DNA from: Rhodobacteraceae bacterium HIMB11
GTDB taxonomy: Bacteria; Pseudomonadota; Alphaproteobacteria; Rhodobacterales; Rhodobacteraceae
DNA length: 64,000 bases
Direction: 5' to 3'
Assembly (NCBI GenBank): GCA_000472185.1
Contig: AVDB01000008.1
Span: 1 to 64,000, forward strand
Each line of letters opens with the position of its first letter. Position 1 is the first letter of the stretch. The notes beneath the pieces were generated by a model. That model did no database searches and had not been told where the DNA came from. It worked only from the letters and a program-made list of their open reading frames with translations. The translations under genes and the position numbers were made by a program. Shown here one piece after another: positions 27,818 through 37,863 of the stretch.

Positions 27818-28129
27818 TTAGGTCGTCGGTAAATCAAAGACGAGAATGCCATCCATACCACCCACTGCGTTTTCAACCAAACGGGCGCCAAGTTTCTTGT
27901 GGTCTGGATGATGTTGGTATTGAGCCAAGGATTCCCAACTATCAAAATCGGCTATAAAGCCATGCATATACCCTCTTTCGATCTGTTCAGGACTTTCACT
28001 TTTCCCGGACGTGATCTGAAGTAACCCTGGCACTTTGCCCTCTATTTCATGCAATTCACGCCAAATGTCGGCAATTGTACCTTCGCCCAACTCTGACTTA
28101 AATTTTATCAAAACGATGTGTCGGATCAT
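27818..28129 (-). CDS. Dabb (stress-responsive A/B barrel) protein
   Basis: The 103-residue protein begins MIRHIVLIKFKSELGEG and ends with a VFDLP beta strand, the pattern of Dabb-domain proteins, which form dimeric alpha/beta barrels. Relatives act as small cyclases or have unknown catabolic roles. The EIEGKVPGLLQITSGKSESPEQIERGYMHGFIADFDSWESLAQYQHHPDHK segment is typical. It sits between the DUF993 and GMC genes, and probably handles an unstable intermediate of the pathway (inference). Confidence 0.78.
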   Translation of the reverse strand: MIRHIVLIKFKSELGEGTIADIWRELHEIEGKVPGLLQITSGKSESPEQIERGYMHGFIADFDSWESLAQYQHHPDHKKLGARLVENAVGGMDGILVFDLPTT

Positions 28130-28133
28130 TTTC

Positions 28134-29717
28134 CTATCCCTGATCTGCCTTGATCATGTCGGATGCTTTTTCTCCGATCATGATCGCAGCTGCGTTGGTG
28201 TTTGATGAAATAACCGTGGGCATAATCGAATTATCAACGATGCGCAGACCAGCAATTCCGTTGAAACGCAAACGCGTATCCACAACAGCGTTATCGTCTG
28301 GCCCCATACGACATGTACCTGCACAATGATGCGATGTTTTAGAATGTTCACAGATGAAATCGAAATATTCCTCATCCGTTTTCACATCTGGGCCTGGCAG
28401 ACGTTCAGCTTTGATAAAGGGTTTCAGCGGCCCTTGCGATAAAATTTCTTGTGTCAATTTCAAACCTGCGATCGAATTTCTACGATCTAGTGGATCTTGC
28501 AGATAGTTTGGATCAATCAACGGGGCATCTGCGGGATTGTCACTTTGTATTTTTACCGACCCCCGCGATCTGGGGCGCAAATAACACGAATTCAGGGTAA
28601 TCCCGCCCTGAGGCATCGCAACAACACCATGTTCAATCCCAGTTCCAAGACCTAAATGAAATTGCAAATCAGGGGAACGCGCATCTGGGTCAGCATACCA
28701 AAATCCCCCTGTTTCAAACAGCGACGACGCAACGGGACCTTTTTTTGTTAGCAAGTACTGGATCCCTGCCATCGCAGCTCGCGCAGGCTTGGCGTATAAA
28801 TCATAACTATAAGGGCCCGAAAGTTCGCAGATACAATACAAATCTAAGTGATCTTGTAGATTTTCACCAACCTGTGGCTGATCATAGACCACATCTATGC
28901 CCAAAGCTTCTAAATGTGAGGCGGCTCCAATACCCGAGAGTTGTAGCAATCTGGGCGAGCCAACGGCACCTGAGGAAAGGACCACTTCGGATGAGGCATG
29001 AATTTTTGTCCCATCTTTCATTTCCACTCCCGTGGCACGCGCGCCCTCTACAACCAATCGCTTAACTTCTGCACCTGTCATAACATCAAGGTTTTTGCGC
29101 CCAATGTTGGGCGCGATATATGCCATTGCAGCAGATGATCTGCGGGCATTGCGTTGTGTCAATTGATAATAAGCAACCCCATCCTGCTTTTCGCCATTCA
29201 CATCGAAATTGCGTGGGATACCCAATTCTGCAGCTGCTTCAAAATACGCGTCGCACACCGGCAAAGGTGAAATGGGCTGGCTTACCCCCAGTGGACCGCC
29301 CACCCCGTGGAAGTCATTATCATATGTGTCATTATCCTCAGCCTTTTTAAAATACGGCAACACATCGTCATATCCCCAGCCTTCGCATCCCATTTGGCGC
29401 CAATCGTCATAATCTTGGGCATTGCCACGCGTATAAATCTGCGCATTAATCGCTGAACCGCCCCCGATAACCTTGGCCTGTGTGTAGCGGAACACCTTGT
29501 TTTGCATGTGCCTTTGGGGCACCGTATCCCAACCCCAACTACCAATACCTTTTGTCATTTTCGCAAAACCAGCAGGTAAATGATACAACGGATGACGGTC
29601 TTTACCACCAGCCTCTAACAATAGGACCGTCACATCAGGGTTTTCAGACAGACGTGACGCCACAACCGATCCAGCAGATCCGCCACCAATCACAATGTAA
29701 TCATAGCCTGTTTTCAT
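28134..29717 (-). CDS. GMC oxidoreductase (choline dehydrogenase-like)
   Basis: This 527-residue FAD enzyme has the GMC fold: N-terminal YDYIVIGGGSAGSVVASRLSE, the GMC signature around KVIGGGSAINAQIYTRG (about 83-99), and a C-terminal catalytic pair in SHHCAGTCRMG (His) and SSNTNAAAIMIGEKA (Asn). It oxidises a primary or secondary alcohol. No signal peptide is present. It is one of two different GMC enzymes in the operon, which suggests successive oxidations of a polyol or sugar-like substrate. Confidence 0.87.
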   Translation of the reverse strand: MKTGYDYIVIGGGSAGSVVASRLSENPDVTVLLLEAGGKDRHPLYHLPAGFAKMTKGIGSWGWDTVPQRHMQNKVFRYTQAKVIGGGSAINAQIYTRGNAQDYDDWRQMGCEGWGYDDVLPYFKKAEDNDTYDNDFHGVGGPLGVSQPISPLPVCDAYFEAAAELGIPRNFDVNGEKQDGVAYYQLTQRNARRSSAAMAYIAPNIGRKNLDVMTGAEVKRLVVEGARATGVEMKDGTKIHASSEVVLSSGAVGSPRLLQLSGIGAASHLEALGIDVVYDQPQVGENLQDHLDLYCICELSGPYSYDLYAKPARAAMAGIQYLLTKKGPVASSLFETGGFWYADPDARSPDLQFHLGLGTGIEHGVVAMPQGGITLNSCYLRPRSRGSVKIQSDNPADAPLIDPNYLQDPLDRRNSIAGLKLTQEILSQGPLKPFIKAERLPGPDVKTDEEYFDFICEHSKTSHHCAGTCRMGPDDNAVVDTRLRFNGIAGLRIVDNSIMPTVISSNTNAAAIMIGEKASDMIKADQG

Positions 29718-29726
29718 GACACACCT

Positions 29727-30485
29727 CTAAAGTCGTGGAATTGAGAGCCCGCCATCGATTGCGATGACGTTTCCCGTCGCAAACGCCATTTGACCGCTTG
29801 CCAAAGGCAGAATAACAGATCCAATATCCGTGGGTTCGCCCCACCGCATCGCAGGCACCAAGCCATTTTCAATGCGTGGCGTGTATTTATCGCGGACACC
29901 CAATGTCATAGGTGTTTCGATGATGCCTGGACGCAATTCAAAAACGCCAATGTTATTGGGGGCAAGGCGCACTGCGAAATTTTGCGCCATCATAGACGCC
30001 GCTGCTTTGGACATACAGTAATCTGCACGCTCAATAGACACCATTTCCGCACTCACAGACGTTACAAATGACAACGAACGATACGCATTTGAGGGCGTAT
30101 CGAGCATGTGACGCGCAACGCTTTGCGCTAAGAAGAATGATCCGCGCAAGTTTATGTCTAAGACACGGTCAAAGTGTGCGATAGATATATCCAGCATATC
30201 ACCGCGAACAGGTGACGCGATGCCTGCATTACTGACATAAGTTGTAATTGGGCCAAGATCTGAAACGATCGAAGACACTAGGTTTTCGGTGTCTTCAACG
30301 TTGCAAAGATCATGCTGATAATAACGAACCTGACCTTCAAATCGTGACAAAATGTCTGCAACCCGCGGATCAGACTTTGACAGTTCTGAAGCGATCGCGA
30401 CGCGATATCCATCACTGATCAGCGCCTCAACAATTCCAAGGCCGATCCCCTGCTGCCCACCTGTTACAAACGCAACCTTGTTCAT
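29727..30485 (-). CDS. SDR-family oxidoreductase
   Basis: The 252-residue short-chain dehydrogenase has the NAD(P) motif TGGQQGIGLGIVEAL (8-22), the structural NAG (VSNAGIASP), the catalytic serine in SFVTSVSAEM and the YCMSKAA active-site Tyr-Lys pair (about 157-163), and the LRPGIIETPMT loop. It is classical in length. Overlap by four bases with the following GMC gene shows translational coupling. Confidence 0.88.
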   Translation of the reverse strand: MNKVAFVTGGQQGIGLGIVEALISDGYRVAIASELSKSDPRVADILSRFEGQVRYYQHDLCNVEDTENLVSSIVSDLGPITTYVSNAGIASPVRGDMLDISIAHFDRVLDINLRGSFFLAQSVARHMLDTPSNAYRSLSFVTSVSAEMVSIERADYCMSKAAASMMAQNFAVRLAPNNIGVFELRPGIIETPMTLGVRDKYTPRIENGLVPAMRWGEPTDIGSVILPLASGQMAFATGNVIAIDGGLSIPRL

Positions 30486-31981
30486 GCCGCAAACTCCTCA
30501 CGTAGGATGTGGTCAGCGGCGCGCATACTCAGCGCGGCGATGGTCAATGCAGGGTTCACAGCCGCAGAGGTTGGCAAAACTGATGCATCTGCGATGAATA
30601 GATTTTTATGATCATGAGACCGACAATAGGTATCAACCACAGATGTCGTTGGATCAACGCCCATACGCGCCGTTCCACATTGGTGCGACGGTGTTCTTTT
30701 ATCGAAACTCTGGGTTAAAACGATTGGAAATCCTGCTTTTTTCAGCACGCGTTTCAATTTTTGAACGAGCATTTGATGCGCGTCCCAGTTCGTGCGCTTC
30801 CAAGACAGATGTATTTGTTTGTTCTTTACGGTGACGCGGCTTTCTGGGTCTGGCAAATCCTCCGACATAGCATAAAAATCAAACGAACGCGCGGCAATCC
30901 AATTGGCCACAATTTTTGGCAAAGGAGTATTCGCCGATAAAATGGTACCAGATATCTTGCCCAACAATTGGATATTACCCAAGGGTGGCCCATTGTCTCC
31001 GTCTGTCAGATAATAATCGTTAAACATCAATGTTTTCTGATAGATCGCGTTATTTTTTCGAAACGGATGCATCGCCAATACGGCCGATGCGTTGTGATTC
31101 ATAAAGTTACGACCGACCTGATCTGACCTATTTGCCAATCCCGTCGGATAGGTTTCCGTTCGCGATGAGAGCAACAAGGCGGCAGAATTCACAGCGCCTG
31201 CCGCCAAAACAACGATGGGCGCACGAAGGGTTTCTATGCGGTCTTTAAGTTTTACGACAACACCCGAAACCGTTCCAACGTCATCAACTTCAAGCCGTCC
31301 AACTTTGGTGTTTGTCATCAGAGAAACGTTTGCAGCATTCATCGCAGATTGTAATGCGATGGATTCTGCATCCATCTTGCCAGAGCAAGTATCAGGAAAT
31401 GCATCCCACGGGGTCGCACCATGTGCCAACCACCGTTCGATATCAACACCCAGCGGAAGTGATACAGGCGTCAAACCAGCCCGCGCCAATCTATGGCGTA
31501 AATCAGCGATATCAGCTTCGTCGGGAACGGGTGGAAAATCATATGTGTTTGAGTGCACGGGTTCCGTTCGATCACCCTGATTTTCACCGCGCACCTGAAA
31601 CATGCTTTCTGCGCGCGCGTACCATGGCTCGATCTCATCATAGGTAATTGGCCATGCAGGTGACGATCCCTGTAAATGCGCGAGCTCAGAAAAATCTTCT
31701 TTCCGATAACGGATTAGGACCGCTCCATAAAATTTGGAATTACCGCCAACATTGTAGTAATTCCCAGGATTGAATGGTTGGCCATCCCCGTCTACCCATG
31801 TTTCATCTGGGCGAAAATGTCCGTTGGCAAATATCGCGGTGTCATCCCGATCATTCGCAGAGGGACGAAGATGATCCCCCCGCTCAATGATCAAAATTTT
31901 GCGTCCACTTGGGGCGAGTTGCGCAGCCATTGTTGCACCCCCCATCCCAGAACCAATGATTATGACGTCTGCATCCTGCAC
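30482..31981 (-). CDS. GMC oxidoreductase, GMC-C type
   Basis: The 499-residue flavoprotein has ADVIIIGSGMGGATMAAQLAPSGRKILIIERG at the N-terminus, a VGGNSKFYGAVLIRYRKEDF segment and a C-terminal HQCGTARMGVDPTTSVVDTYCRSHDHKNLFIADASVLPTSAAVNPALTI stretch holding the catalytic His and Asn. It is closer to the gluconate/fructose dehydrogenase and pyranose-oxidase-like branch than to choline dehydrogenase. It begins directly after the ATPase stop. Substrate unknown. Confidence 0.85.
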   Translation of the reverse strand: MQDADVIIIGSGMGGATMAAQLAPSGRKILIIERGDHLRPSANDRDDTAIFANGHFRPDETWVDGDGQPFNPGNYYNVGGNSKFYGAVLIRYRKEDFSELAHLQGSSPAWPITYDEIEPWYARAESMFQVRGENQGDRTEPVHSNTYDFPPVPDEADIADLRHRLARAGLTPVSLPLGVDIERWLAHGATPWDAFPDTCSGKMDAESIALQSAMNAANVSLMTNTKVGRLEVDDVGTVSGVVVKLKDRIETLRAPIVVLAAGAVNSAALLLSSRTETYPTGLANRSDQVGRNFMNHNASAVLAMHPFRKNNAIYQKTLMFNDYYLTDGDNGPPLGNIQLLGKISGTILSANTPLPKIVANWIAARSFDFYAMSEDLPDPESRVTVKNKQIHLSWKRTNWDAHQMLVQKLKRVLKKAGFPIVLTQSFDKRTPSHQCGTARMGVDPTTSVVDTYCRSHDHKNLFIADASVLPTSAAVNPALTIAALSMRAADHILREEFAA

Positions 31982-33091
31982 TTATTTAATTCTCATCTCG
32001 CTTTGCGGATCAAACGCAACGGCCTTGTCCATATTGATGACAAAATCAAATATTTCACCCGTTGTTACGTCGGCATCTGCACGCATGCGCGAAATGCAAT
32101 CTTTCCCTGCCAGTTCCATGGTCACGAAGGTGTCCGCGCCCGCAGGTTCTGTAACACCTACGCGATTTGAAATGGGTACGACAGTTTTCGATTTACGATC
32201 GACGCCATCTGGATCTGTGATCGCCTCTGGTCGAATACCAAGCAAGATATCCTTACCTGCCCAATCAGACATATTTTCTTGATTGAATGGTAACAAAGCA
32301 TTTTGGCCTTCGGATGTTGTAATTTCCGCGTGCGGTACACCGTCTTTCATCACAACAGAAGCTGGCAGGATATTCATCGCTGGTGAGCCCATAAAAGTTG
32401 CAACAAACAGATTTTCTGGTGTGTCATAAATCTCTTTTGGTGTTCCCAATTGTTGCACGTACCCGTTGTACATGACTGCAATGCGGGTGGATAAAGTCAT
32501 CGCCTCGATCTGATCATGGGTCACATAGACGATTGTAGTCTTTAACTTTTCGTGCAGCTTCTTTATTTCTGTCCGCATATCCACGCGCAATTTTGCGTCT
32601 AAGTTTGAAAGCGGTTCATCAAACAAAAAGACATCGGGATTGCGCACCAATGCGCGTCCCATTGCGACACGCTGACGCTGACCACCCGACAACTGACCTG
32701 GTTTTCGATCTAATAATTGTTCAATTTGAAGCAATTTAGAAACCGACTGCAGGGCCTCATCCCGCTCGGGCTTTGGCACTTTGTGCATCTCAAGACCGAA
32801 CGTAATATTTTTTGCCACCGTCATATTTGGGTAAAGCGCATAACTTTGAAACACCATGGCGATATTTCGGTTGGACGGGTGCACACCATTCATCACGCGA
32901 TCATTGATCGCGATTTCGCCAGACGTGATATCTTCAAGACCAGCAATCATGTTTAACAAAGTTGATTTGCCACAACCTGATGGTCCCACCAAAACGAGGA
33001 ACTCGCCCTCGTCTACGGCGATGTCTACATTGTGTAACACCTCAACATTGCCATAAGATTTTGTTGCGTTTTTGATATCAAGAAAACCCAT
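31982..33091 (-). CDS. Sugar ABC transporter ATPase (UgpC/MalK-like)
   Basis: The 369-residue ATPase shows Walker A GPSGCGKST (about 38-46), signature LSGGQRQRVAMGRAL, Walker B VFLFDEPLSNLD, the switch VTHDQIEAMTLS, and a C-terminal TOBE/OB domain with GIRPEAI. It is the CUT1-type ATPase that powers the two permeases downstream in the window coordinates. No EIIA-interaction features can be judged by eye. Confidence 0.9.
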   Translation of the reverse strand: MGFLDIKNATKSYGNVEVLHNVDIAVDEGEFLVLVGPSGCGKSTLLNMIAGLEDITSGEIAINDRVMNGVHPSNRNIAMVFQSYALYPNMTVAKNITFGLEMHKVPKPERDEALQSVSKLLQIEQLLDRKPGQLSGGQRQRVAMGRALVRNPDVFLFDEPLSNLDAKLRVDMRTEIKKLHEKLKTTIVYVTHDQIEAMTLSTRIAVMYNGYVQQLGTPKEIYDTPENLFVATFMGSPAMNILPASVVMKDGVPHAEITTSEGQNALLPFNQENMSDWAGKDILLGIRPEAITDPDGVDRKSKTVVPISNRVGVTEPAGADTFVTMELAGKDCISRMRADADVTTGEIFDFVINMDKAVAFDPQSEMRIK

Positions 33092-33095
33092 CAGA

Positions 33096-33974
33096 TTATC
33101 CTTTTACAGAGCCTGCCATCAGGCCACGCACAAAATAGCGACCAGCGACGATATAAACGAGAAGAGTTGGAAGCGCGGCCAAGATTGCACCGGCAAAGTG
33201 AACATTGTATTCTTTCACACCTGTCGAGGACTGAACCAAGTTATTCAATGCGACAGTCATCGGGGCACCAGAACCCGATGCGAATGAGGCGCCAAATAAG
33301 AAATCGTTCCAGATGTTGGTAAATTGCCAAATCACGCACACGACAGTAATTGGACCAGACGATGGCATCAAAATGCGATAGAAGATTTGGAAAAATCCAG
33401 CGCCATCAATCTGTGCCGCGCGCACAAGCTCTGTTGGAAAAGCCGCATAATAATTTCGGAAATACAACGTAGAAAATCCGATTCCATACACCACATGCAC
33501 CAAGATCAGCCCATAGGTTGACCCAGACAGGCCCAAGATCCCCAATATGCGTGCCATGGGGATCAAAACAATCTGGAACGGGATGAAACAAGAAAACAAC
33601 ATCAGTCCAAAAAGAATGGTGTCGTATTTGAAACGCCACTTTGTCAGGATATAGCCGTTTATCGCACCCAAAACAGTCGAAATCGCGACCGCAGGCACAA
33701 CCATTTTGATCGAGTTCCAAAAATATGGACGCAGCCCTGTGGGTTCCACACCCACCTGCGCTGTTGACCACGCCGCAAGCCACGGTTCAATGGTAAATAC
33801 CTCTGGCAGGGCCATCATATTCCCACCTGTGATTTCAGACAGCGGTTTTACTGAATTCACCACCATGATGAAAAACGGCAATAGGTAAAACAGTGCCATC
33901 AGCAGGAGGAATAAGTAAATAAATGTGCGCGCAATGCGCCCTGTTTGTACGGATTGAGTTTGCACAGATGACAT
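33096..33974 (-). CDS. Sugar ABC permease (MalG/UgpE-like)
   Basis: The 292-residue protein has six membrane spans and the EAA loop ELVRAAQIDGAGFFQIFYRILMPSSGPI (about 197-224). It is the MalG-type half of a CUT1 importer. The start codon overlaps the last base of the other permease gene. Confidence 0.87.
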   Translation of the reverse strand: MSSVQTQSVQTGRIARTFIYLFLLLMALFYLLPFFIMVVNSVKPLSEITGGNMMALPEVFTIEPWLAAWSTAQVGVEPTGLRPYFWNSIKMVVPAVAISTVLGAINGYILTKWRFKYDTILFGLMLFSCFIPFQIVLIPMARILGILGLSGSTYGLILVHVVYGIGFSTLYFRNYYAAFPTELVRAAQIDGAGFFQIFYRILMPSSGPITVVCVIWQFTNIWNDFLFGASFASGSGAPMTVALNNLVQSSTGVKEYNVHFAGAILAALPTLLVYIVAGRYFVRGLMAGSVKG

Positions 33975-34882
33975 TACTTTTTCTCCCGCAACTCAGCATA
34001 AAGATAGGGCACCATGATCGCAGCAATCGTCATCAACATGATCACTGCAGAAGATGCGCCAATCCCCATTTGATTTCGGGTAAACGTGTATGAATACATA
34101 AACGTCGCAGGCAGTTCCGTGGCCCGCCCTGGTCCGCCTCCTGTCAGGGCTATGACCAAATCATAACTCTTGATTGCAAGATGCGCTAAGATCACGAAAG
34201 CGGAGAGAAATGCAGGACGCAGAAGCGGAATGACAATACGACGATAGAGGTTCCAATTTGAGGCCCCATCAATCTGCGCCGCTTTCATGATTTCACTATC
34301 AATTCCGCGCAACCCCGCCAGGAACATCGCCATAACGAAACCGCTTGATTGCCAAACCGCCGCCAGAACTAAGGTATAGATCGCCAAATTACGATCTTTG
34401 ATCCAACCAAACTCAAAACTTTCCCAACCCCACAAATGCATTGTGTGTTCAAGGCCAATGCCCGGGTCCAAGAACCATTTCCATGCAGTGCCCGTTACAA
34501 TGAAGCTAAGTGCCATGGGGTAGAGATATATCGGGCGCAAGATGCCCTCACCACGGATTTTCTGATCCAGAAAAATCGCCAGTGTTAAACCAATTGCTGT
34601 ACATATCGCGATATACAAGCTTGCATATATCCCAAGGTTTTTTAACGATATTTCCCAATGACTTAACCGCCATAGTTTATTATAATTTTCCCATCCAACC
34701 CATCCGTAACTTGGCAAAATACGGCTGTCAGTAAATGACAAATAGACAGTAAATAAAATGAATCCGTAAACGAAAATCAGAACCATTGCGAGCGACGGAC
34801 TTAGCACCAATTTAGGCAACCACGTTTGCAGTCGCGTTTTGAAGTCTGATTTAGAGGCGTGATACATCATAATCCCTGTCAT
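33974..34882 (-). CDS. Sugar ABC permease (MalF/UgpA-like)
   Basis: This is the partner membrane subunit (302 residues), with an EAA loop SEIMKAAQIDGASNWNLYRRIVIPLLRPAFLSAFV and about six spans. ATGs at 34882, 34870 and 34867 are possible; the ones at 34870/34867 follow an AGGG and may be the true start. A hairpin lies between it and the binding-protein gene. Confidence 0.86.
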   Translation of the reverse strand: MTGIMMYHASKSDFKTRLQTWLPKLVLSPSLAMVLIFVYGFILFTVYLSFTDSRILPSYGWVGWENYNKLWRLSHWEISLKNLGIYASLYIAICTAIGLTLAIFLDQKIRGEGILRPIYLYPMALSFIVTGTAWKWFLDPGIGLEHTMHLWGWESFEFGWIKDRNLAIYTLVLAAVWQSSGFVMAMFLAGLRGIDSEIMKAAQIDGASNWNLYRRIVIPLLRPAFLSAFVILAHLAIKSYDLVIALTGGGPGRATELPATFMYSYTFTRNQMGIGASSAVIMLMTIAAIMVPYLYAELREKK

Positions 34883-34898
34883 TTGGATAGGGGATCAA

Positions 34899-34915
34899 GG
34901 GCGCATATTGCGCCC
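34899..34915 (-). terminator. Hairpin between binding-protein and permease genes
   Basis: GGGCGCA (34899-34905) pairs with TGCGCCC (34909-34915) over a 3-nt loop. In the direction of transcription it comes right after the binding-protein stop. It lacks a T-run and probably acts as an mRNA-stabilising or partial termination structure. Confidence 0.55.
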
Positions 34916-34940
34916 CTGAAGCTCATCAAGAGTCGTGTTA

Positions 34941-36191
34941 TTATTGAGCTAGCTCAACAGCTGTTACCAACTCTTCAACTGCTGTTGCAGAGTCATATTC
35001 ACCATTGAAATGTGCTGTTACAACGTCATAGATCGCGTTTTTCACTGCTGCACGGTTTGCGTGACCATGGGCCATTGAACCCACAAGTGAACCGCTATCT
35101 GCAGCCGCTGCAAGTTCCGCCATACCTTTTTTACCGCATGCATCAAATGCATCATTTGGTACGTCGGTACGTGCGGGGACTGATCCCTTAACAACGTTGA
35201 ACGCTGATTGGAATGATGGTGACATGATTGATGCTGCCATCGCGCCTTGCGCTGCTTGGGCACCTGCGTCAGACACTGCAAACATTGCAAATTGGTCTGA
35301 GTTAAAGCTGACAGATCCAGCTGAACCAGGAACACGGAAACATAGGAAATCTTCGTTCGGTACTTTACCTGCGTTCAAGAATTCACCTTTGGCCCAGTCA
35401 CCCATGATTTGGAATGCTGCATCGCCATTGATGACCATTGCAGATGCCAAGTTCCAGTCACGACCTGAGAAGTTGTCATCAACATAGCTGCGTAGTGTCG
35501 CCATGCGATCGAATGTTTCCTTCATCATGTCAGAACCTAGCGCGGCTGGGTCCATATCGATGAACGCTTTGGTGTAGAAATCAACGCCGCCAACTGACAG
35601 TGCAACACCGTCAAACATTGTTGCTTCTTGCCATGCTTGACCACCGTGCGCCAATGCTGTGCGACCGCTTGCTTTTACGGCTGCCATCGCTGCAACAAAA
35701 TCGTCCCAAGACTCTGGCTGCGCAATGCCTAGTTCATCAAGAACGGATTTGTTCGCCCAAACCCAGTTGGTTGAGTGTACGTTTACTGGCGCTGAAATCC
35801 AGTTGCCGTCATGCTTTGCGAATGCTTGAAGCGCTGCTGGAACCACTGCGTCCCACCCTTCTGCAGCAGCAACATCATTTAGGTTTGCAAGTGCACCTTC
35901 AGCGGCCCAATCCAAAATGTCAAAACCCAACATTTGAACCGCTGTTGGCGCATCACCTGCTGTGACACGTGCGCGAAGAACTGTCATAGCGCTTTCACCG
36001 CCACCACCAGCAACTGGCATGTCCTGCCAACCGATACCCTGACCTGATAGGTCATCCTTTAGCACATTCAACGCAGCCGCTTCACCACCTGATGTCCACC
36101 AGTGCAAAACTTCCACGTCTGCTGCTGATACCATGCTTGTTGACGCCAACAAGGCAGCAACGGCTACAGACTTCTTAGAAAATAAACGCAT
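34941..36191 (-). CDS. Sugar-type ABC transporter binding protein
   Basis: The 416-residue protein has a Sec signal ([25 protein letters not shown]) and a mature N-terminus [23 protein letters not shown] typical of CUT1 sugar-binding proteins (family 1). Further matches are [15 protein letters not shown] and [16 protein letters not shown]. It captures a mono- or oligosaccharide-like compound in the periplasm. The gene is preceded by a 144-bp spacer with an inverted repeat and may have its own promoter. Confidence 0.88.
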   Translation of the reverse strand: MRLFSKKSVAVAALLASTSMVSAADVEVLHWWTSGGEAAALNVLKDDLSGQGIGWQDMPVAGGGGESAMTVLRARVTAGDAPTAVQMLGFDILDWAAEGALANLNDVAAAEGWDAVVPAALQAFAKHDGNWISAPVNVHSTNWVWANKSVLDELGIAQPESWDDFVAAMAAVKASGRTALAHGGQAWQEATMFDGVALSVGGVDFYTKAFIDMDPAALGSDMMKETFDRMATLRSYVDDNFSGRDWNLASAMVINGDAAFQIMGDWAKGEFLNAGKVPNEDFLCFRVPGSAGSVSFNSDQFAMFAVSDAGAQAAQGAMAASIMSPSFQSAFNVVKGSVPARTDVPNDAFDACGKKGMAELAAAADSGSLVGSMAHGHANRAAVKNAIYDVVTAHFNGEYDSATAVEELVTAVELAQ

Positions 36192-36262
36192 TTTGGTTCC
36201 TCCCGATTATTGCGATTTATTTAGTCTTAGTATCCGAACACGCGGTTCGAAATTCGGTGGTC

Positions 36263-36313
36263 TGATGCAACGTCAGTTTAAACAAGCCCTTAGTGGCATT
36301 TTTCGTTGCATCA
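36263..36313. repeat. 10-bp inverted repeat upstream of binding-protein gene
   Basis: TGATGCAACG (36263-36272) is perfectly complementary to CGTTGCATCA (36304-36313) with a 31-nt loop. It fills the spacer between the aldehyde dehydrogenase and binding-protein genes and could be a terminator-like or mRNA processing structure. Confidence 0.4.
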
Positions 36314-36335
36314 TCATTCATTAATTCATCAAACA

Positions 36336-37862
36336 TCATGTGTCGCCAACCCATGGTGCGCGCGTCTTGCCAATCCGCATAACCATGGATTTGATTTCCA
36401 AAAATTCGTCAAACCCATATTGACCAATTTCACGGCCCTGACCGGACTGTTTCATGCCGCCGAATGTCACCTCGGGGAAACCATCCATCCATGTATTCGT
36501 CCAAATTGTTCCAGCATTTGCACGACGAGAAAACTCAAGACAATTGTGAATATTTTCGCTCCATATCCCTGCAGACAGTCCATATTCGGTGTCATTGGTG
36601 ATTTGAATTGCTTCATCCAAAGTTTGAAATGTCAGCACCGTTAACACTGGTCCGAATACTTCTTCACGCGAAATTGCCATATCAGGCCTGACATTAGAAA
36701 TCACAGTCGGCTGATAGAATTGTTTGCTCAGCCCCTCAACATGCATCCCTGCGCCACCCAAGTGTACAGTCGCGCCCTGATTTATCGCATCTTTTATATA
36801 GGTATCAATTTTCTGCTGATGTTCGGGCGTTACAATTGCACCGACTTGCGTATCGACGTGCAGTGGATTGCCGAAAACAACTTTTTTAGACAGAGCAACA
36901 ACCTTTTCGATAAAGGCGTTCGCGATATCTTGGTGCACTATGATGCGGCTCGATGAATTGCAGCATTGACCCACGTTAAAATAGACACCGAACACCACGG
37001 CATCCGCAGCGGCGTCTAAATCCGCATCAGGCATAATCACTTGTGGATTTTTTCCACCAAGCTCTGAAGTCACCTTTTTCAAGGTATTAGAAGCGACTTC
37101 GGCCACCTTTTTTCCAACAGCGGTCGACCCAGTAAAACTGATCATATCGACGTCTGAATGACTGGTCATCAGCGCACCAACAGGGTCGCCATGACCTAAA
37201 ACGATATTACACACCCCTTTCGGCATACCCGCCTGCACCAACAAATCCGCAAGCATTGCAGTGGTGGAAGGTGTGAATTCTGATGGTTTAATGACACATG
37301 TACACCCAGCAGCCAAAGCAAATGGTAGTTTTTGGCTTAGGATCCAAAAAGGGAAATTCCAAGGCGTGATGATGGAAACAACCCCAATCGGTTCTTTGAC
37401 AGTCATCGCCAAAATATCATCACCCAGATTATTATGTGTTTCACCAGTCGAGGTACGTGCCAGCGAAGCCGCAAAACGCCACAGCTCTGCGGCACCGCCA
37501 ACTTCGCCACGTGCTTGTGAAATCGGCTTTCCTGACTCAAGCGACTCAATCAGTGCAAAGCGTTCAACATTTTTCTCAATCAGGTCTGCAACTTTCGTTA
37601 ACACAATGGCCCGTTCTTTTGCTGCAATACGACACCAACGCCCATTGTCAAAAGCGCGACGCGCTGCTGCGACAGCCAAATTTACCTCTGCCTCTGTACC
37701 TTTCGCAGCACGGCTAACAAAGACGCCATGCGACGGCGCAACACGTTCAGTTACCTCGCCCGACGCACTTTCCAAATATTGCCCGTCAATGAAGTGTTTG
37801 TGTGTTACAATGTCACTTGGCAAATGCAAATCCGAATGAACGCGTAAATTCAAATCCAACAT
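36336..37862 (-). CDS. NAD-dependent aldehyde dehydrogenase
   Basis: This 508-residue ALDH has HFIDGQYLES near the N-terminus, the NAD segment IITPWNFPFWILSQKLPFALAAGCTCVIKPSE, the FTGSTAVGKKV motif, the catalytic glutamate in TSELGGKNPQV and the nucleophile in NVGQCCNSSSRI. The start was placed at ATG 37862, with GGGAG upstream, two bases after the hydratase stop; the frame is open to 37928. It oxidises an aldehyde produced by the GMC/SDR enzymes to the acid, ahead of CoA activation (inference). Confidence 0.88.
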   Translation of the reverse strand: MLDLNLRVHSDLHLPSDIVTHKHFIDGQYLESASGEVTERVAPSHGVFVSRAAKGTEAEVNLAVAAARRAFDNGRWCRIAAKERAIVLTKVADLIEKNVERFALIESLESGKPISQARGEVGGAAELWRFAASLARTSTGETHNNLGDDILAMTVKEPIGVVSIITPWNFPFWILSQKLPFALAAGCTCVIKPSEFTPSTTAMLADLLVQAGMPKGVCNIVLGHGDPVGALMTSHSDVDMISFTGSTAVGKKVAEVASNTLKKVTSELGGKNPQVIMPDADLDAAADAVVFGVYFNVGQCCNSSSRIIVHQDIANAFIEKVVALSKKVVFGNPLHVDTQVGAIVTPEHQQKIDTYIKDAINQGATVHLGGAGMHVEGLSKQFYQPTVISNVRPDMAISREEVFGPVLTVLTFQTLDEAIQITNDTEYGLSAGIWSENIHNCLEFSRRANAGTIWTNTWMDGFPEVTFGGMKQSGQGREIGQYGFDEFLEIKSMVMRIGKTRAPWVGDT

Positions 37863-37863
37863 C

